A stretch of DNA of 64,000 nt, from contig JAQIFP010000021.1 of NCBI GenBank assembly GCA_030141585.1, positions 25,861 to 89,860 on the forward strand. The letters are read 5' to 3'. The first letter of the stretch is position 1, and each line of letters begins with the position of its first letter. The stretch comes from Ophryocystis elektroscirrha (taxonomy: Eukaryota; Apicomplexa; Conoidasida; Neogregarinorida; Ophryocystidae). The notes beneath the pieces are model-generated. The model made no database searches. It worked only from the letters and a program-made list of their open reading frames with translations, and was not told where the DNA came from. This document shows, one piece after another, positions 37,501-49,237 of this stretch. A program made the position numbers and the translations under genes.

Positions 37501-38385
37501 ATAGCTCAAAAACTTCTCACATCAATTAAACAAGTAGACGAAAAAAAAAAATCTCTCACATGTAAGATATTTTGTTTGGAATCAATTTCAAGTTACATAT
37601 TTAACTTTAGTGATACTAATGAATGCATATGCGTATATTACTAATGTATTTACAAATATATTGTTAAGAAGTATATTTTTGCATGTATATATATATAGAG
37701 ACCAGTATTTTTGTGATAATGCGAATTAATTTATTTGCGTGAATAAAAGCTTATTGCAAAGATATCATTTTTTTTTATAGCGAAAACAAATCGAAGGCAA
37801 TCGCCTCCAAGTTATTCCCGACAACAGCGTTATTTCAAGCATTCCAAAACGTCGAATCATTCACGTAGTAGAGGCAGGTCTGTGAGTAAAAACCGTCGGT
37901 CATTACGCAATAGACACAGAAGCCGAAGTAGAGGTAATTTCTTTAATATAAATATATATAAATATATAAATTATTTTATTGCAGAAAATGGTAGAGATAG
38001 AAGCAAATATACCGACAACTATAAAAGAGACTTTGATTCCAATAAAAATGCATGGAATGATTCCCGCAAAAAAGAAGCGTAATATTTATAAAAAATTTAT
38101 ATTTAATTTTTAGAGACAATGTTTCAGTGGTAAAGGTTAAGCCCAAATCTACCCTTCGATCTAAATTTTACGATACAGAAATTGCTAGGCTTAATCAAAT
38201 TCTTAAAAACGCTACTGTTAATAAAACTCCCGATTCTTTAGTTGCTCATTCTTACATTACAGAACTCAGCTCTTATGACAAGTAATCATTAAGTTTGCAT
38301 TATACATAAAATTTTGTACAAGCTTATACTTATAATAGTTGATATTTAGTCACACAGCAAATTTATCTACACATAAATATATTTT

Positions 38386-38428
<43 letters not shown>

Positions 38429-41400
38429 CAATTACTACATAAACCTCAATATAATTAATAGTTATATACATTTGATTAAAAGTAAAATATATGTATATAT
38501 GATTATATGTTTATTTAAAGAATTATATATACATTTACATATAAAACTATATATATATATATATACTGATTTATACATACATTATATATTTAGCTTTATA
38601 TATATATAAGTATTATCTAAAATGTTTACATGCATAAGGTTGTATATAAATAAATTTGAATGCTTGAAAATTTATATCAATGTATATTGAAGATTACCTA
38701 GTCAAAATTGAAGTTTAAATTGGTGGTTTTTATAGTTTGGAGATTCTACTTCAATTAGAAAATAAAATGCCAGCAGCTTGGGCTAATTCTGTAATGAAGG
38801 TTTATATGAAACTTGCAACGTTACTGACAAACTCTTTTGCCGACAAACCACGTATTGCTGAACGTTGTCTTCCTGGCTTAATAATTACAAATTTGCCAAA
38901 TACGTCAGTTAATGCGATTCAGCGTGCTTTGGCGCAACATTTCAAATCGCAACGCATAACCTACAATCGCATTGTGTTTCCTGTTTTTCCAAGTACAGGT
39001 TTGTGTAAAGGATGGGCCGTAATTTTACCTTCTTCTCTTGATTCTATGTTCCAGCTTATTTTAGCTTCACAGTTTCAGTGGAGGGGAATATGTTGCAAGG
39101 TAACATTTTAAGACTCTGAAATGTATATATACGCATATACATATTATTTATTAATATATATGTACATGTATATTTAAGTATTGTTATTAATTTATATATA
39201 TATATATATATATATAACAATATATGTATATATAAATTAAATATTTATTTATAGAGCTATATACTTAATTTTATAGACATACATTCAAATAAATATAATT
39301 ATATATATATATATATATATATAGTTACCTCGGTCCAATTTTTTTCTTTGAATTATTAATTAACAATTATTGATAGCATTAACGATAAAATTTGTTGATA
39401 CGTTGAATACCGTATATTTAATTTTTAAAATCACTGACAATTTCATCGAGTAAAGTTATTTTATTGATGGCAATAAATTTGCGTATATTTTAGATCATGC
39501 CTCTTGTTTGTCCTCAAATTTTACAATTGAATGCTAATTTTATGGTTTCTACTGAAAATACTAAAAACATCAAATTTGCTGATGCCCATGACTGGAAGTT
39601 TGAAGATTTTGAAGTTGTTGACAGAACTATAATGAGTAAAGCTTTTAAGTTAAGTGAAGAAATAATTGCGCGGAATGAAATGGTAACAGTTTGTGTATCA
39701 TTGTGAAATTATTAGTTATTATTAACAGCAATAATTTAAGCTGTTAATATACTTGCAATTAATAGTATATATATATATTATTTTGACATATATATTGAAA
39801 ATTAACTTCAGACGTCGGCTATATGCAATATATTGCCTCAATATACGATTTCGACTAATAAACAGCTTCAATTTGCTTTACCCGTTGCTTGTGAGAATAT
39901 GTTTGATCAAATTACAAACGCCTCTGAGTCCAAAATAGAATCAAGTCCTTCTTATTCGGGAAATTTAATGTTTCCTTCTTTGTGTGTTAACAATTTAGCG
40001 AATCCTCTAAATTCTAATATGTCGAATGAGTCCAACCATCCAAATGATTTTACCTCTAGTGATCCTAAGGAGGATATATTTTCGAATGAAGCCTTTTCGA
40101 ATATAGTAAGACAACCGGATGACAATATTACGACTTCTATATCACAGCCATATATGGATAATAATTTAGAAGGGAATACCGATATTATGAGATCCTCTAC
40201 AGACACAAAATGTCCTAAAAATTATACTATGGTTATACCTAGAAAATTAGCTAATGGTTCCTCTATTGAAATGACGGATATAAAACCTGACGAATGTTCT
40301 ATGGATTTATCTAATAGCGACGACGAACACAAAATAAGACCTAAAAACATGATTTCACCTTACGTAAAATCATTCCTTCAAATGTCATTAAATTCTGACG
40401 CCATTGACTTCTCTAACCTTAAAGAATTTAGTCTTGACTTTGACAATTATGAAGCTCCCATAATTCATTTTGACTATCTCAATGTTAAGCCTCTTACTAA
40501 AAAGGTATGCAGCCAAGTGTGCTTTCAATATAAAGTTATATTATCATTTTACAATGTCATAAGTCTCTAACTAGTTTTAATTACTGCTAAATATTTACGA
40601 CGCAGTGGAATCTGTGTGGTTTCTTTTTGTGAATATTTCATAAGTTTAAGTGCATATTAAAAGAGTTTTTTCTTGCTTTAGGAAGAAGTAGGGTTCTTGT
40701 CGTTATTCTCTTTCGGGCATTATCGTTTATTAGCTTTGCAGTGTTTAATGAAGTTTTACATTACTTTAGATTCCGAATTATCCGATAAGTCTTTAGCAAC
40801 AGACGTACATCCTTGGCTACTTGATTATGAAATATACGATATACAATTCAATACATTGTGTTCTATGAGCTATCAACTTCGAACTCAAGGTATCGATTTT
40901 ATTCCCTCATTTGAAATTTTACCATATATTGTATATATCACAAATATGCCTAATCAAACTGATACTCATTCGACCTATACTGCCATAAGTGACAAAATAA
41001 TAACACAGCTAACTATCAAATCTCCTAAATTACCTGAAGTTTTTGGTTTAGAATGCTTTAAATTTGGTGAAACTAATCGGTACAAGTCTAATAGTCTATT
41101 TTTACTCCCCTCCACCAAAATGTGTAAAAAAATAAATAAATACGTATATTTACAAGAAAATGCTTCTCCTATTGTAATAAATAATTATTACATGAAAACA
41201 AACGTAAGAATTTATTTTTAAGCTTATTTAATTATCTCAAAATTATCAAATTTACATAAACTGTATTGATAATGTTATATTGCTCTAAAAATAGTTGTTT
41301 AATATAAATAATTAAGTTTATGTAAACAATTTTCCTATAATAATAATTAGTGAATAAACATTCAACTGCATTTATTATAATCAAGTTGCATTTACGTATT

Positions 41401-42352
41401 GATAAGATTTTTGAATGCGTTTTTAGGTAATAAACTTGCAACTTGAAGACATTAGTAAAATACTAATAAATATATGTGACTGCATAAAAGCTACAAAAAT
41501 ATCGAATGCTTTGATTACAAGTAACGTTTGGGAACTATTTAACACTCAATTTGATATGTCTCAATACTTCATTAAGTCTACATATAACCTTACAACTATT
41601 TTGGATACAATGGACCATATATCTCTTAAAGATGTGAATATTTCTTGTATGATGTCCACAAAATATTGTTTATGTACTGTGAAACACTTCATAGAGGTAT
41701 TGTATCAAATAATCTACTAATTTATTAGACATACTTCTTCTCTATAAAAAACTTTTTCTCTTACTTGGGATTTACTGCAATCAAAACAATGATTAAGCCG
41801 AAAATTGAATCCAATAAACACAATAAAATAATAATTAACTCTTTAATTAAAGCTCGTATGAGCAGGCTTGCTAACCATCCTTTACCACGCTTAAAATCCG
41901 ATCACACTAGACGTGCTTATGTCCTTTTTAATAAGACTGCTACTTTACTTCTAAACCATAATTTTATCAATTTTTCCACAAATGAGCCCATCGAAGGTTC
42001 TTTGATTCCTCAATCTACCACAACTGAACAGCTAAACCAAATACTCGAACTTCTTGCTCTATATTTAAACTATAACTTCCACGATGATCCTTCACACTTA
42101 CCAGTAAGTACCATAATCTCTATTTATAAACAAGTATTGTATATAATTATATACTGCTTAAATAAATTACCATATATTTTTCTCTTTATAGCATGTATAT
42201 AAATATTCGTGAAATATATATATATATATATATACATTGTTTGTGTGCAAATATAAATATACATATATATATATATATATATTGTTTGTGTGCATATATA
42301 AATATATGTATATATATATATATACATATACATTGTTTGTGTGCAAATATAA

Positions 42353-42390
<38 letters not shown>

Positions 42391-43916
42391 TGTGTGCATA
42401 TATAAATATATGTATATATATATATATATATATATTTTGCTTTTAATACTATCATAATTAATAATTAACGTTATAAGCTTATTTCACCTATTATTTCGTA
42501 TAGTACTTATATATTCAAATAAATGCATATATATATATATATATATATATATTTGGTTCAGGAAATTGAATGGCTTAATGCTACTAACGAGGTTGATTGG
42601 CAAACAACTTTGAGAGTACCTTTAACAGAAAAAAATAACTCTGAAATTATTACTTTCCAACTCACCGGTGATATATGCAAGTCTGCAAATGATGCTCAAA
42701 TATCATGTGCTCTTAACTTTTTGAGGTATATGTATACTTTAGAGAAGAATATATTTAAAATGGTAAGAAGACTCTTGAAGTTTATGCATATTTTCCATAT
42801 TTTGTAAATTATACCATAATATAGCAAAATATTATATACCATATATATGTAATATTAGTATTACATATTATAGGTAAAATTAATGATATATATATATACT
42901 ACATATATGTCCATATGATATAAATATTATATATAGGATATATTGCATATTCATTATTTACTGCATGTATAATAAAACTATTATATCATATATAAATATT
43001 AATAATAGTTTTTATCTTTCATATACCATATATATATATCAATGTATCAATAATACTATTATATATTTTTATTATATTAGTGTTATATACCATACATATA
43101 TATATACATATTATAATAATAATATAACTATAAATTATTTGGGTAGATATATTATTACTTATCAGTAAAGCAATTATAAAATTAATTGATATTTGTAGTA
43201 AAAGTTGTTAATATTTTTTTTAAATTGGATATTTTAGTTTAACATTGAATCTAACACTGGAGAGGGCTACGAGTTTGAAATTGATGAAAGCATATCTGAA
43301 CATGTTTCTCGACCTGTAGTGAGTCCTATTGAAAGCAAATGGAAAAATGAGCAAGACGTAATAGTTATCGGAAAAGTTGATATGGCTAATTTAAGTAAGA
43401 CTTACAAATATATTTTAATCAAAAAAAATAGACATTTTAGTGTATATTAATAATATGTGTATTTGTATAATAAAATATTAATATCTATATATATATATAT
43501 ATATATCATTTATATATAATATATTTATTCATATTATTTAATAAAGTGTAATATATAAAGGTGTTATATTGTATGCATAAGAAATATAATCAAATGTTCT
43601 GATCTGTAATAATTTTTATGTTCAGAGTTGGATACTAACTGGTCAGTAAATTTATTAAGAAATCTTATGGAATCAAGTCAAATGCGTTTTGTGCCTTTGC
43701 AATATGCAATTGCGACGCCTGAACATCGCTATTTGCTTGATCAAACAGTTCAAAAAACAATCAGATCTCACGACAAAATATTTAAATGGGCTATGCACGA
43801 TAATCTGTTTGAAAAAGAGGTAATTATTTAATAAACAGCTTCTTAATTAATACTACTATTTAACATATATTGTTTCTATTTAGGATTTCATATTAAGTTC
43901 TAACTATTTGACATAA
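34517..43916 (+). CDS. Large RS- and Q/N-rich protein with RRM-like fold, unknown
   Basis: Fifteen exons in one consistent frame: 34517-36633, 37419-37561, 37781-37933, 37985-38078, 38114-38281, 38736-39099, 39494-39682, 39812-40504, 40682-41203, 41427-41696, 41729-42103, 42562-42762, 43238-43394, 43626-43819, 43884-43916; about 1890 residues. Regions: Tyr/Asn/Pro-rich start; Arg-Ser dipeptides at about 230-335, then again in exon 3; Gln-rich at about 415-470; a helical segment ([17 protein letters not shown]); an RRM-like fold at about 938-1010 (LIITNLPN as RNP2, KGWAVILP as RNP1). About 880 mostly structured residues without a recognised domain follow. An RNA-processing role is inferred from RS plus RRM. 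It could be two genes if a transcript ends in the 785-bp first intron, but the phase match argues for one. Confidence 0.75.
36880..37215 (+). repeat. 24-bp and 34-bp tandem repeats in an intron
   Basis: A 24-bp unit around TGGACATATATATGTATA occurs eight times at exact 24-bp spacing (TGGACAT at 36889, 36913, 36937, 36961, 36985, 37033 and 37057; TGAACAT at 37009). A 34-bp unit with TTAGACGTATGCATATAT follows three times (37133, 37167, 37201). Both lie in the first intron of the RS/RRM gene. Confidence 0.85.
42190..42440 (+). repeat. Four copies of a TTGTTTGTGTGC-containing repeat in an intron
   Basis: ATTGTTTGTGTGCA starts at 42236, 42281, 42332 and 42385, separated by TA runs of varying length (spacing 45, 51, 53). 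Intronic. Confidence 0.8.
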
Positions 43917-43956
43917 AAAAAAAAATTCGAGCGTCGAACAAAAATATAAAAACGTA

Positions 43957-44142
43957 TTAAGGAAAATAGCAGATCGGTCTATCATAAACTCCAGTATTTA
44001 TATACACAGGGCACTCAACAGGTGTCATCGGAATATCTTTTATCACAAAATCAGTGTTGCAGTCTAGTCTTTGTCTCTTCATTAGATCTTTTGAAGCTAC
44101 ATTGACATTGTCTCGATGTCTTTTTGCTTGAAATTGAAACAT
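43957..44142 (-). CDS. Small basic protein, unknown
   Basis: Open frame of 61 residues with a true ATG at 44142, basic N-terminus (FQFQAKRHRDNVNVASKD, then KRQR) and a C-terminal part with spaced Cys/Pro (DIPMTPVECPVY). No signal peptide. It converges on the large gene with 40 bp between the stop codons. A TTTAG just before the ATG could be a splice acceptor, so a 5' exon is possible. No family recognised. Confidence 0.5.
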   Translation of the reverse strand: MFQFQAKRHRDNVNVASKDLMKRQRLDCNTDFVIKDIPMTPVECPVYINTGVYDRPICYFP

Positions 44143-44731
44143 TTGCTAAATCGTTATTTTTTTATAGTAGCAAATGTTTGGATTTCAGGTGAGTACTCAA
44201 AAAATATACAAACTTCCATAAATCGAAATAAAACTATGAAAAAATATCAAATAATCTGACAACTCTTAAATCATCATTATTTTATAACTTTTTATAGTAT
44301 TTACAAATAAAAATACACTTCAAACTATTTTTATCATGATTTCTAATATTCATTAATTTTAAAAAAATAATGCATTGAAATTTGAAACAGCGTTCAAAAA
44401 AAATATTTTACGCAATATTTTTTTAGTGCAATTTCGTTTTAGCTTTTATTTCATACAAACCATGCTTAGTTGTTATTTTAGTAAAAAATTATTAAGATCT
44501 ACAGATCTCTCGACAGTTAAAACTAAAAAAATGTACAAATTAATATTATTAATTAAAGATGTGCAAAAAATGAACTGTTTTCATGAATCTGATAAAATTA
44601 AAAATGTTTTGAATAGAAATTAATATAATTTTTTTTTAATGCCATATTTATACTTTGTACTTGTTTTTGTCCCAGCGGCTGTTTTCAAGTAACCGATCCA
44701 GGTTTTTTACATCAACTTATCTTCAAAAAAT
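44143..44731. other. Intergenic; weak coding signals
   Basis: Contains a plus-strand exon-like element (about 44168-44188: acceptor TATAG, donor CAG|GTGAGT, with an in-frame MFGFQ) and a plus-strand frame of 53 codons from ATG 44461 (MLSCYFSKKLLRSTDLSTVK start, Lys-rich). They cannot be joined convincingly. The last 100 bp are the likely 5' UTR of RPS15. Confidence 0.35.
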
Positions 44732-45705
44732 ATGGTAAGGATATTATAATAACTATTACATTAATTTAAAATTAATTTGCTGTAATATAAATAGGGTTTT
44801 TAAATTTATCTTGTTTACGCTATTTTTTTTATATTAATGTAATAGCTCAAATTTAGATAAATAAAGTTAAAGCATAGCTAAAAATAATTGTTTTTAATAT
44901 AAATTGAAATTTGTTTATGCGTAGCGAAAAGTATTTGTTTTCTATGCACATTGGAATTCATTAAAGTTATTTTTTATGGATTAAATTTTATCAACTATTT
45001 GTATGTACAGTTTATTTCGAGTTTATATATATATATATATATATATATAAATTTGTAAAAAATTGTATATAAATAAATTTATATAACTTTCAGAATGTTC
45101 GACATAGATAAAATAATAAAAGATATGTAAATCTTATACTTTGCTCGTTTTCTGTATGTCATACCATGTATACCATAAATAAGCATAATTATTCTAAAGG
45201 GTATTTAAGATAACTTTATGGTTTATCTTATGATATATATTTGTATATATAAAAAACTGATGTTGTGTAGGTGGAAACGACCCAGCCCAAAAAACGTACA
45301 TTTCGTACCTTTACTTATCGTGGAGTTGAACTCGAAAAATTATTAGACATGCGAGACGTAGAACTTATTCAACTTTTCCGTGCTCGTCAAAGACGTAGAT
45401 TCAACAGAGTTCATACGAGAAAAACTTCTACGCTTTTAAAAAAGCTGATTAACGCAAAAAAAGTTTGTCCTCAAGGAGAAAAACCCAAAACCGTTAAAAC
45501 TCATTCAAGAAACGCAGTTATAGTCCCTGCTATGATTGGCTCTGTTGTCGGAATCTACAACGGCAAAACTTTCAATCAAGTTGAAATCAAACCTGAGATG
45601 CTTGGACATTATTTAGGCGAGTTTTCTATTACATACAGACCTGTGCAACATGGAAGACCGGGAATTGGTGCTACTCATTCCTCTAGATTTGTTCCATTAA
45701 AATAA
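44732..45705 (+). CDS. RPS15: 40S ribosomal protein uS19 (RPS15)
   Basis: Exons 44732-44734 (the ATG alone) and 45271-45705; 145 residues. The coding exon has no ATG at its 5' end and begins GTG right after an AG. ATG|GTAAGG at 44732 supplies the start in phase 0. Seen: [53 protein letters not shown] and the C-terminal [18 protein letters not shown], which are diagnostic for uS19. It acts in the head of the small subunit. The 536-bp intron is AT-rich. Confidence 0.94.
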
Positions 45706-45788
45706 ATTACACATTTTTATATTTTATATAGCTCGAAACATTAATTTATAATTTTGCAATCATGAAGTAAAAAAAAATTACAAAAAAA

Positions 45789-46112
45789 TTACTCCTGGTT
45801 TAAATTGAGATCTTTTTCTTGACTTTTGAAATAATCTACCAATGTTTGTTTATAAGATTCAGATAAAACGTCACACATTGTGATAAGTTTATCTAAACCA
45901 TCATCTAAAACGGATAGAGCGGTAGCTTGTTTGGTTTGTAGTCTAAGATTCACTTCTTTTTGAGTTGGATGTGGTATACTATAGCCAACAAAATCAACTC
46001 TTGGATCCTGTACAAGTATATATCTTAATGCATTTCCCAAAGTGTGATCTTCATTTGGTAAAACTATCGTTGCGCTTTGAAGGGAATTAACATTTTTATT
46101 ATCAGCATTCAT
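45789..46112 (-). CDS. RPC19: RNA polymerase I/III subunit AC19 (RPAC2)
   Basis: Single exon, 107 residues, ATG at 46112. It carries the conserved NEDHTLGNALRYILVQDPRV segment and the following VGYSIPHPTQKEVNLRLQT of the RPB11/AC19 dimerisation fold, with the usual C-terminal helix. AC19 pairs with AC40 in Pol I and Pol III. It converges on RPS15, with 83 bp between the stops. Confidence 0.94.
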   Translation of the reverse strand: MNADNKNVNSLQSATIVLPNEDHTLGNALRYILVQDPRVDFVGYSIPHPTQKEVNLRLQTKQATALSVLDDGLDKLITMCDVLSESYKQTLVDYFKSQEKDLNLNQE

Positions 46113-46665
46113 AACAGGATACGCTGATAATTAGTCTCATGGTAGCTTATATTTAAAATAAACAACTAAAAATAAAATTAATAGTAGAATATTTGAAGCA
46201 TATTATATTTACTTCAATATATCTATAATATAGTAAATTTAATATGCTTTTACACTATATATAATCATATAACTGTATGAATACTCATAGAAATCTTCAA
46301 GCTTTTGAATAACCACTTTAAGAATCAATATTTATATTCCAAGTGTATTATGATCTAGTTATGTATTGTATACGTGCTAAAAAAGTTCTAAATAATTGTC
46401 TAGAGTAAAATAATAAAGTATTTCACATATTTATACATATATACTTATATTTATGAATAAATAATTTATAAGCTTTGAAAATATATTTATATATATATAT
46501 ATATATTATATGATAGTGTTATTTTTATTTGAACGTATTATTAAATAAATTTGACAGCTATAATTAAATACTTTGCTTTATCAGCAGCGTTGCGTTATTT
46601 CTCTATAATGAGAAAGAAAAGTGGCCACATCCTCAAATTAGATTAAATTATACGTGCAGTTAGAA
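46113..46665. other. Divergent intergenic between RPAC2 and alveolin
   Basis: About 550 bp, AT-rich, with a short less AT-rich patch at 46575-46640 just before the alveolin ATG, probably its promoter/5' UTR. No specific site recognised. Confidence 0.4.
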
Positions 46666-47046
46666 ATGTGGAATATACCGAATCCGTATTTCGCAGTACA
46701 AGAGGTTGGACCTCAAAAAATAAATATTGATTCTATTAAACCAAAGATAGTGTTAGAAGAAGTGCAACAACAAGTTTTAAAGCCTGCAATATTTACACAA
46801 GAGGAAACATACAATTTAAATAATGTGGTATACTCAGATCGCATCGTTGAAATTCCAATCAAAATTCCAGTGTTTAAACCTGTGAAGAAAAGAGAAGTTC
46901 ACACTATTATTAAAGAAGTTCCCAAAATTATTGAAAAAACTATTGAACGCTATGTCGATAAACCAGAAGTACAATTTATTGACAAATACGAAGAGGTATA
47001 TTCATATATATACATTAAATATATGTATATATATATATATATACAG

Positions 47047-47085
<39 letters not shown>

Positions 47086-47706
47086 CTAATATAATTCTAA
47101 TATAATTGTTTAATTTAAATTATAGTCTATAATGTATACTATGTATGATTATACGTATTATATATATAAATTTTTTAAAAACTAATAATGAAATTATTGC
47201 AGGTGCCGCACATATCATACACGTTAAGATATGTTCCTCAGGTAATAAAATGTTCACTATATAATATATAGCCTCAACAAGCTCACGGTTTCATGACTAC
47301 AGCAACTAATCCTTATGCCTTCACTGCATTAAACCCTACAGCTCAACAGATAATCCCTCCAATGCCTGTTCCTAATTGCTTTCCCGTCCCAAATATTATA
47401 CCTGACCCTAGTTATGTGCAAAACTCTCCACCTGTTCATCCATATGGAGTTTCTAACCAACAGCAATACCAGCCCCAGCAGCAGTACCAGCCCCAACAGC
47501 AGTACCAGCCCCAACAGCAGTACCAGCCCCAACAGCAGTACCAGCCCCAACAGCAGTACCAGCCCCAACAGCAGTACCAGCCCCAACAACAGTACCAGCC
47601 CCAACAGCAGTACCAGCCCCAACAGCAGTACCAGCCCCAACAGCAGTACCAGCCCCAACAGCAACACCAGCACCAACAGCAATACCACTCTCAAGAGTCA
47701 CTATAA
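46666..47706 (+). CDS. Alveolin / inner-membrane-complex protein with QQQYQP tail
   Basis: Exons 46666-46995, 47203-47241 and 47272-47706; 267 residues. The core has the alveolin pattern of short charged/Val-Pro repeats (VEIPIKIPVFKPVKK, REVHTIIKEVPKIIEK, RYVDKPEVQFIDKYEEV), then VPHISYTLRYVPQ from a 39-nt exon. Alveolins form the subpellicular network under the plasma membrane of alveolates. The tail is Pro-rich and ends in 11 copies of QQQYQP. The second intron is 30 bp. A weak AG before the ATG (46659) means a 5' exon cannot be excluded. Confidence 0.85.
47458..47675 (+). repeat. 18-bp coding minisatellite (QQQYQP) in alveolin
   Basis: Eleven copies of an 18-bp unit containing TACCAGCCCCAACAG, nearly identical at the DNA level and much richer in G+C than the region. 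The near-identity including third positions points to recent expansion. The frame is kept throughout. Confidence 0.9.
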
Positions 47707-47862
47707 CTTACTCTTCGTAAAGGTTCCAATCTATATATAAACCAAATTGTAATGGTTAGTATACATTATATATCAATAAATATCAATAATCATAAATAGT
47801 GATTTCTTTTTAATATGTTTATTTACTTTTACAGATACATGAATTATTCGGAAAAAAAAAGC

Positions 47863-48568
47863 TCAATTAATTTTATTTTTTTTTTTACTAATTAATCCTT
47901 TAACATACAACATATTGAAGATTTGATATATTGAAGTAGACCAAATAACATGCTCTATGTTATAAACAATCTGAGCTGCAGACAAACCAATTAATTGGGC
48001 TATAAGTGTGATATAAAACAAGGAAAAATTTTGATTATATGCTGCTACCAGAGCTGCGTAGCTGGGCTGCAGTAATGGTCTAACACCTGTAATTGTTATT
48101 CCAAGATACACTATTCCGCAAATAATCCATCTTAAAAGAGAATCACTTGAAACTGATTTTTTTTTCTTAGCTTCCCAAGGTGTATGAAAAATAGCCAAAT
48201 ATGCATATCCGCTCATAAACGTAAAAATCACTTCCCACATTAGGTATATTTTAATTGCCACATACTCATCCAAAAATAACATTCTGTACATCGCAAACTT
48301 TTCCAAAGAAGAATTTGATAGTTCTTGTAAATTGGGAACAGATATAATTGAAGATAAAATACCAAATTGAACCTTTAATATATATAACATATATCCTACA
48401 GTGGCTCCGCTAACACATAAGCAAATATTGTATAAAATCAAGATTATTGTATCTGTAAAAAATTCATAAAAAGACTAATTTACAGAATATTTATTGTGGC
48501 ATATAAGTTAATTATAGTCAGCTTTTATATTAATTGGTTTCAAACATCCACATCTGTTAATTTTAGTA

Positions 48569-48606
<38 letters not shown>

Positions 48607-49045
48607 CTGTGTCCTTATGACACCTATGTACGGGGCAGTATAACATTAATAACTTCAAAAGTATATATTTGCTTTATATTACGTATATATCTATATTGTC
48701 CTTGAGATTTATTAAATAAGACAGTAGTGTGTAATTTTATGCGACATATGAAGTTAATGCGTAACATTCCGCAGTATTACCTCTAATTTGAATAGCAAAA
48801 TTAAAAGAATTTAAATAATTCAAATAAAGAAAATCAAGACGAATGGAGGGAATTCGTTCATTGTAACATAAAAATGCCCATAACGTATTTGTCGAATAAC
48901 CAACTATGCAGCTATAGAAATAAAGAGGTAAATTTTTAAGGCTTTCATGCAGAAATTTACTTAGCAGCTGTGGAAACGTACAATAAAATACTAAGAATAT
49001 TGAATTAGTAATAGTGCCAATGAATAATTGCTGTTCAGTATGCAT
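47863..49045 (-). CDS. Multi-pass membrane protein, unknown
   Basis: Minus-strand exons 48781-49045 and 47863-48452; 284 residues; junction phase 1 (G + AT). About seven hydrophobic segments (for example IGTITNSIFLVFYCTFPQLL, IIL...CLCVSGATVGYMLY, IICGIVYLGITITGV, FSLFYITLIAQLIGLSAAQI) and a Lys-rich C-terminus (SKKKNKIN). Without the splice exon 1 would end SYVA. I do not recognise the family; a carrier or lipid-enzyme role is possible. It converges on the alveolin gene. Confidence 0.7.
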
Positions 49046-49237
49046 CACCTCATTAACGGTACTAAATAGTCAAAAAGGATACAAATCTAATATCTTTCTA
49101 TACTTCTATATAGCACTTTTTATCTAACTTCAATTATTGTAACATGTATAATAATATTTTGTAATTTTTCTCTAAAATGTCACATAATTATTTGTAAATA
49201 AAACATTTGTCATTAAATTAAATAAAAAATTAGTTTT

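Noticed and set aside
47329..47694. Antisense Leu/Gly/Val-repeat frame and other-frame Ser/Asn/Thr frame
   Set aside because: Shadows of the alveolin QQQYQP minisatellite in other frames; the sense frame has the alveolin core and a stop in the right place.
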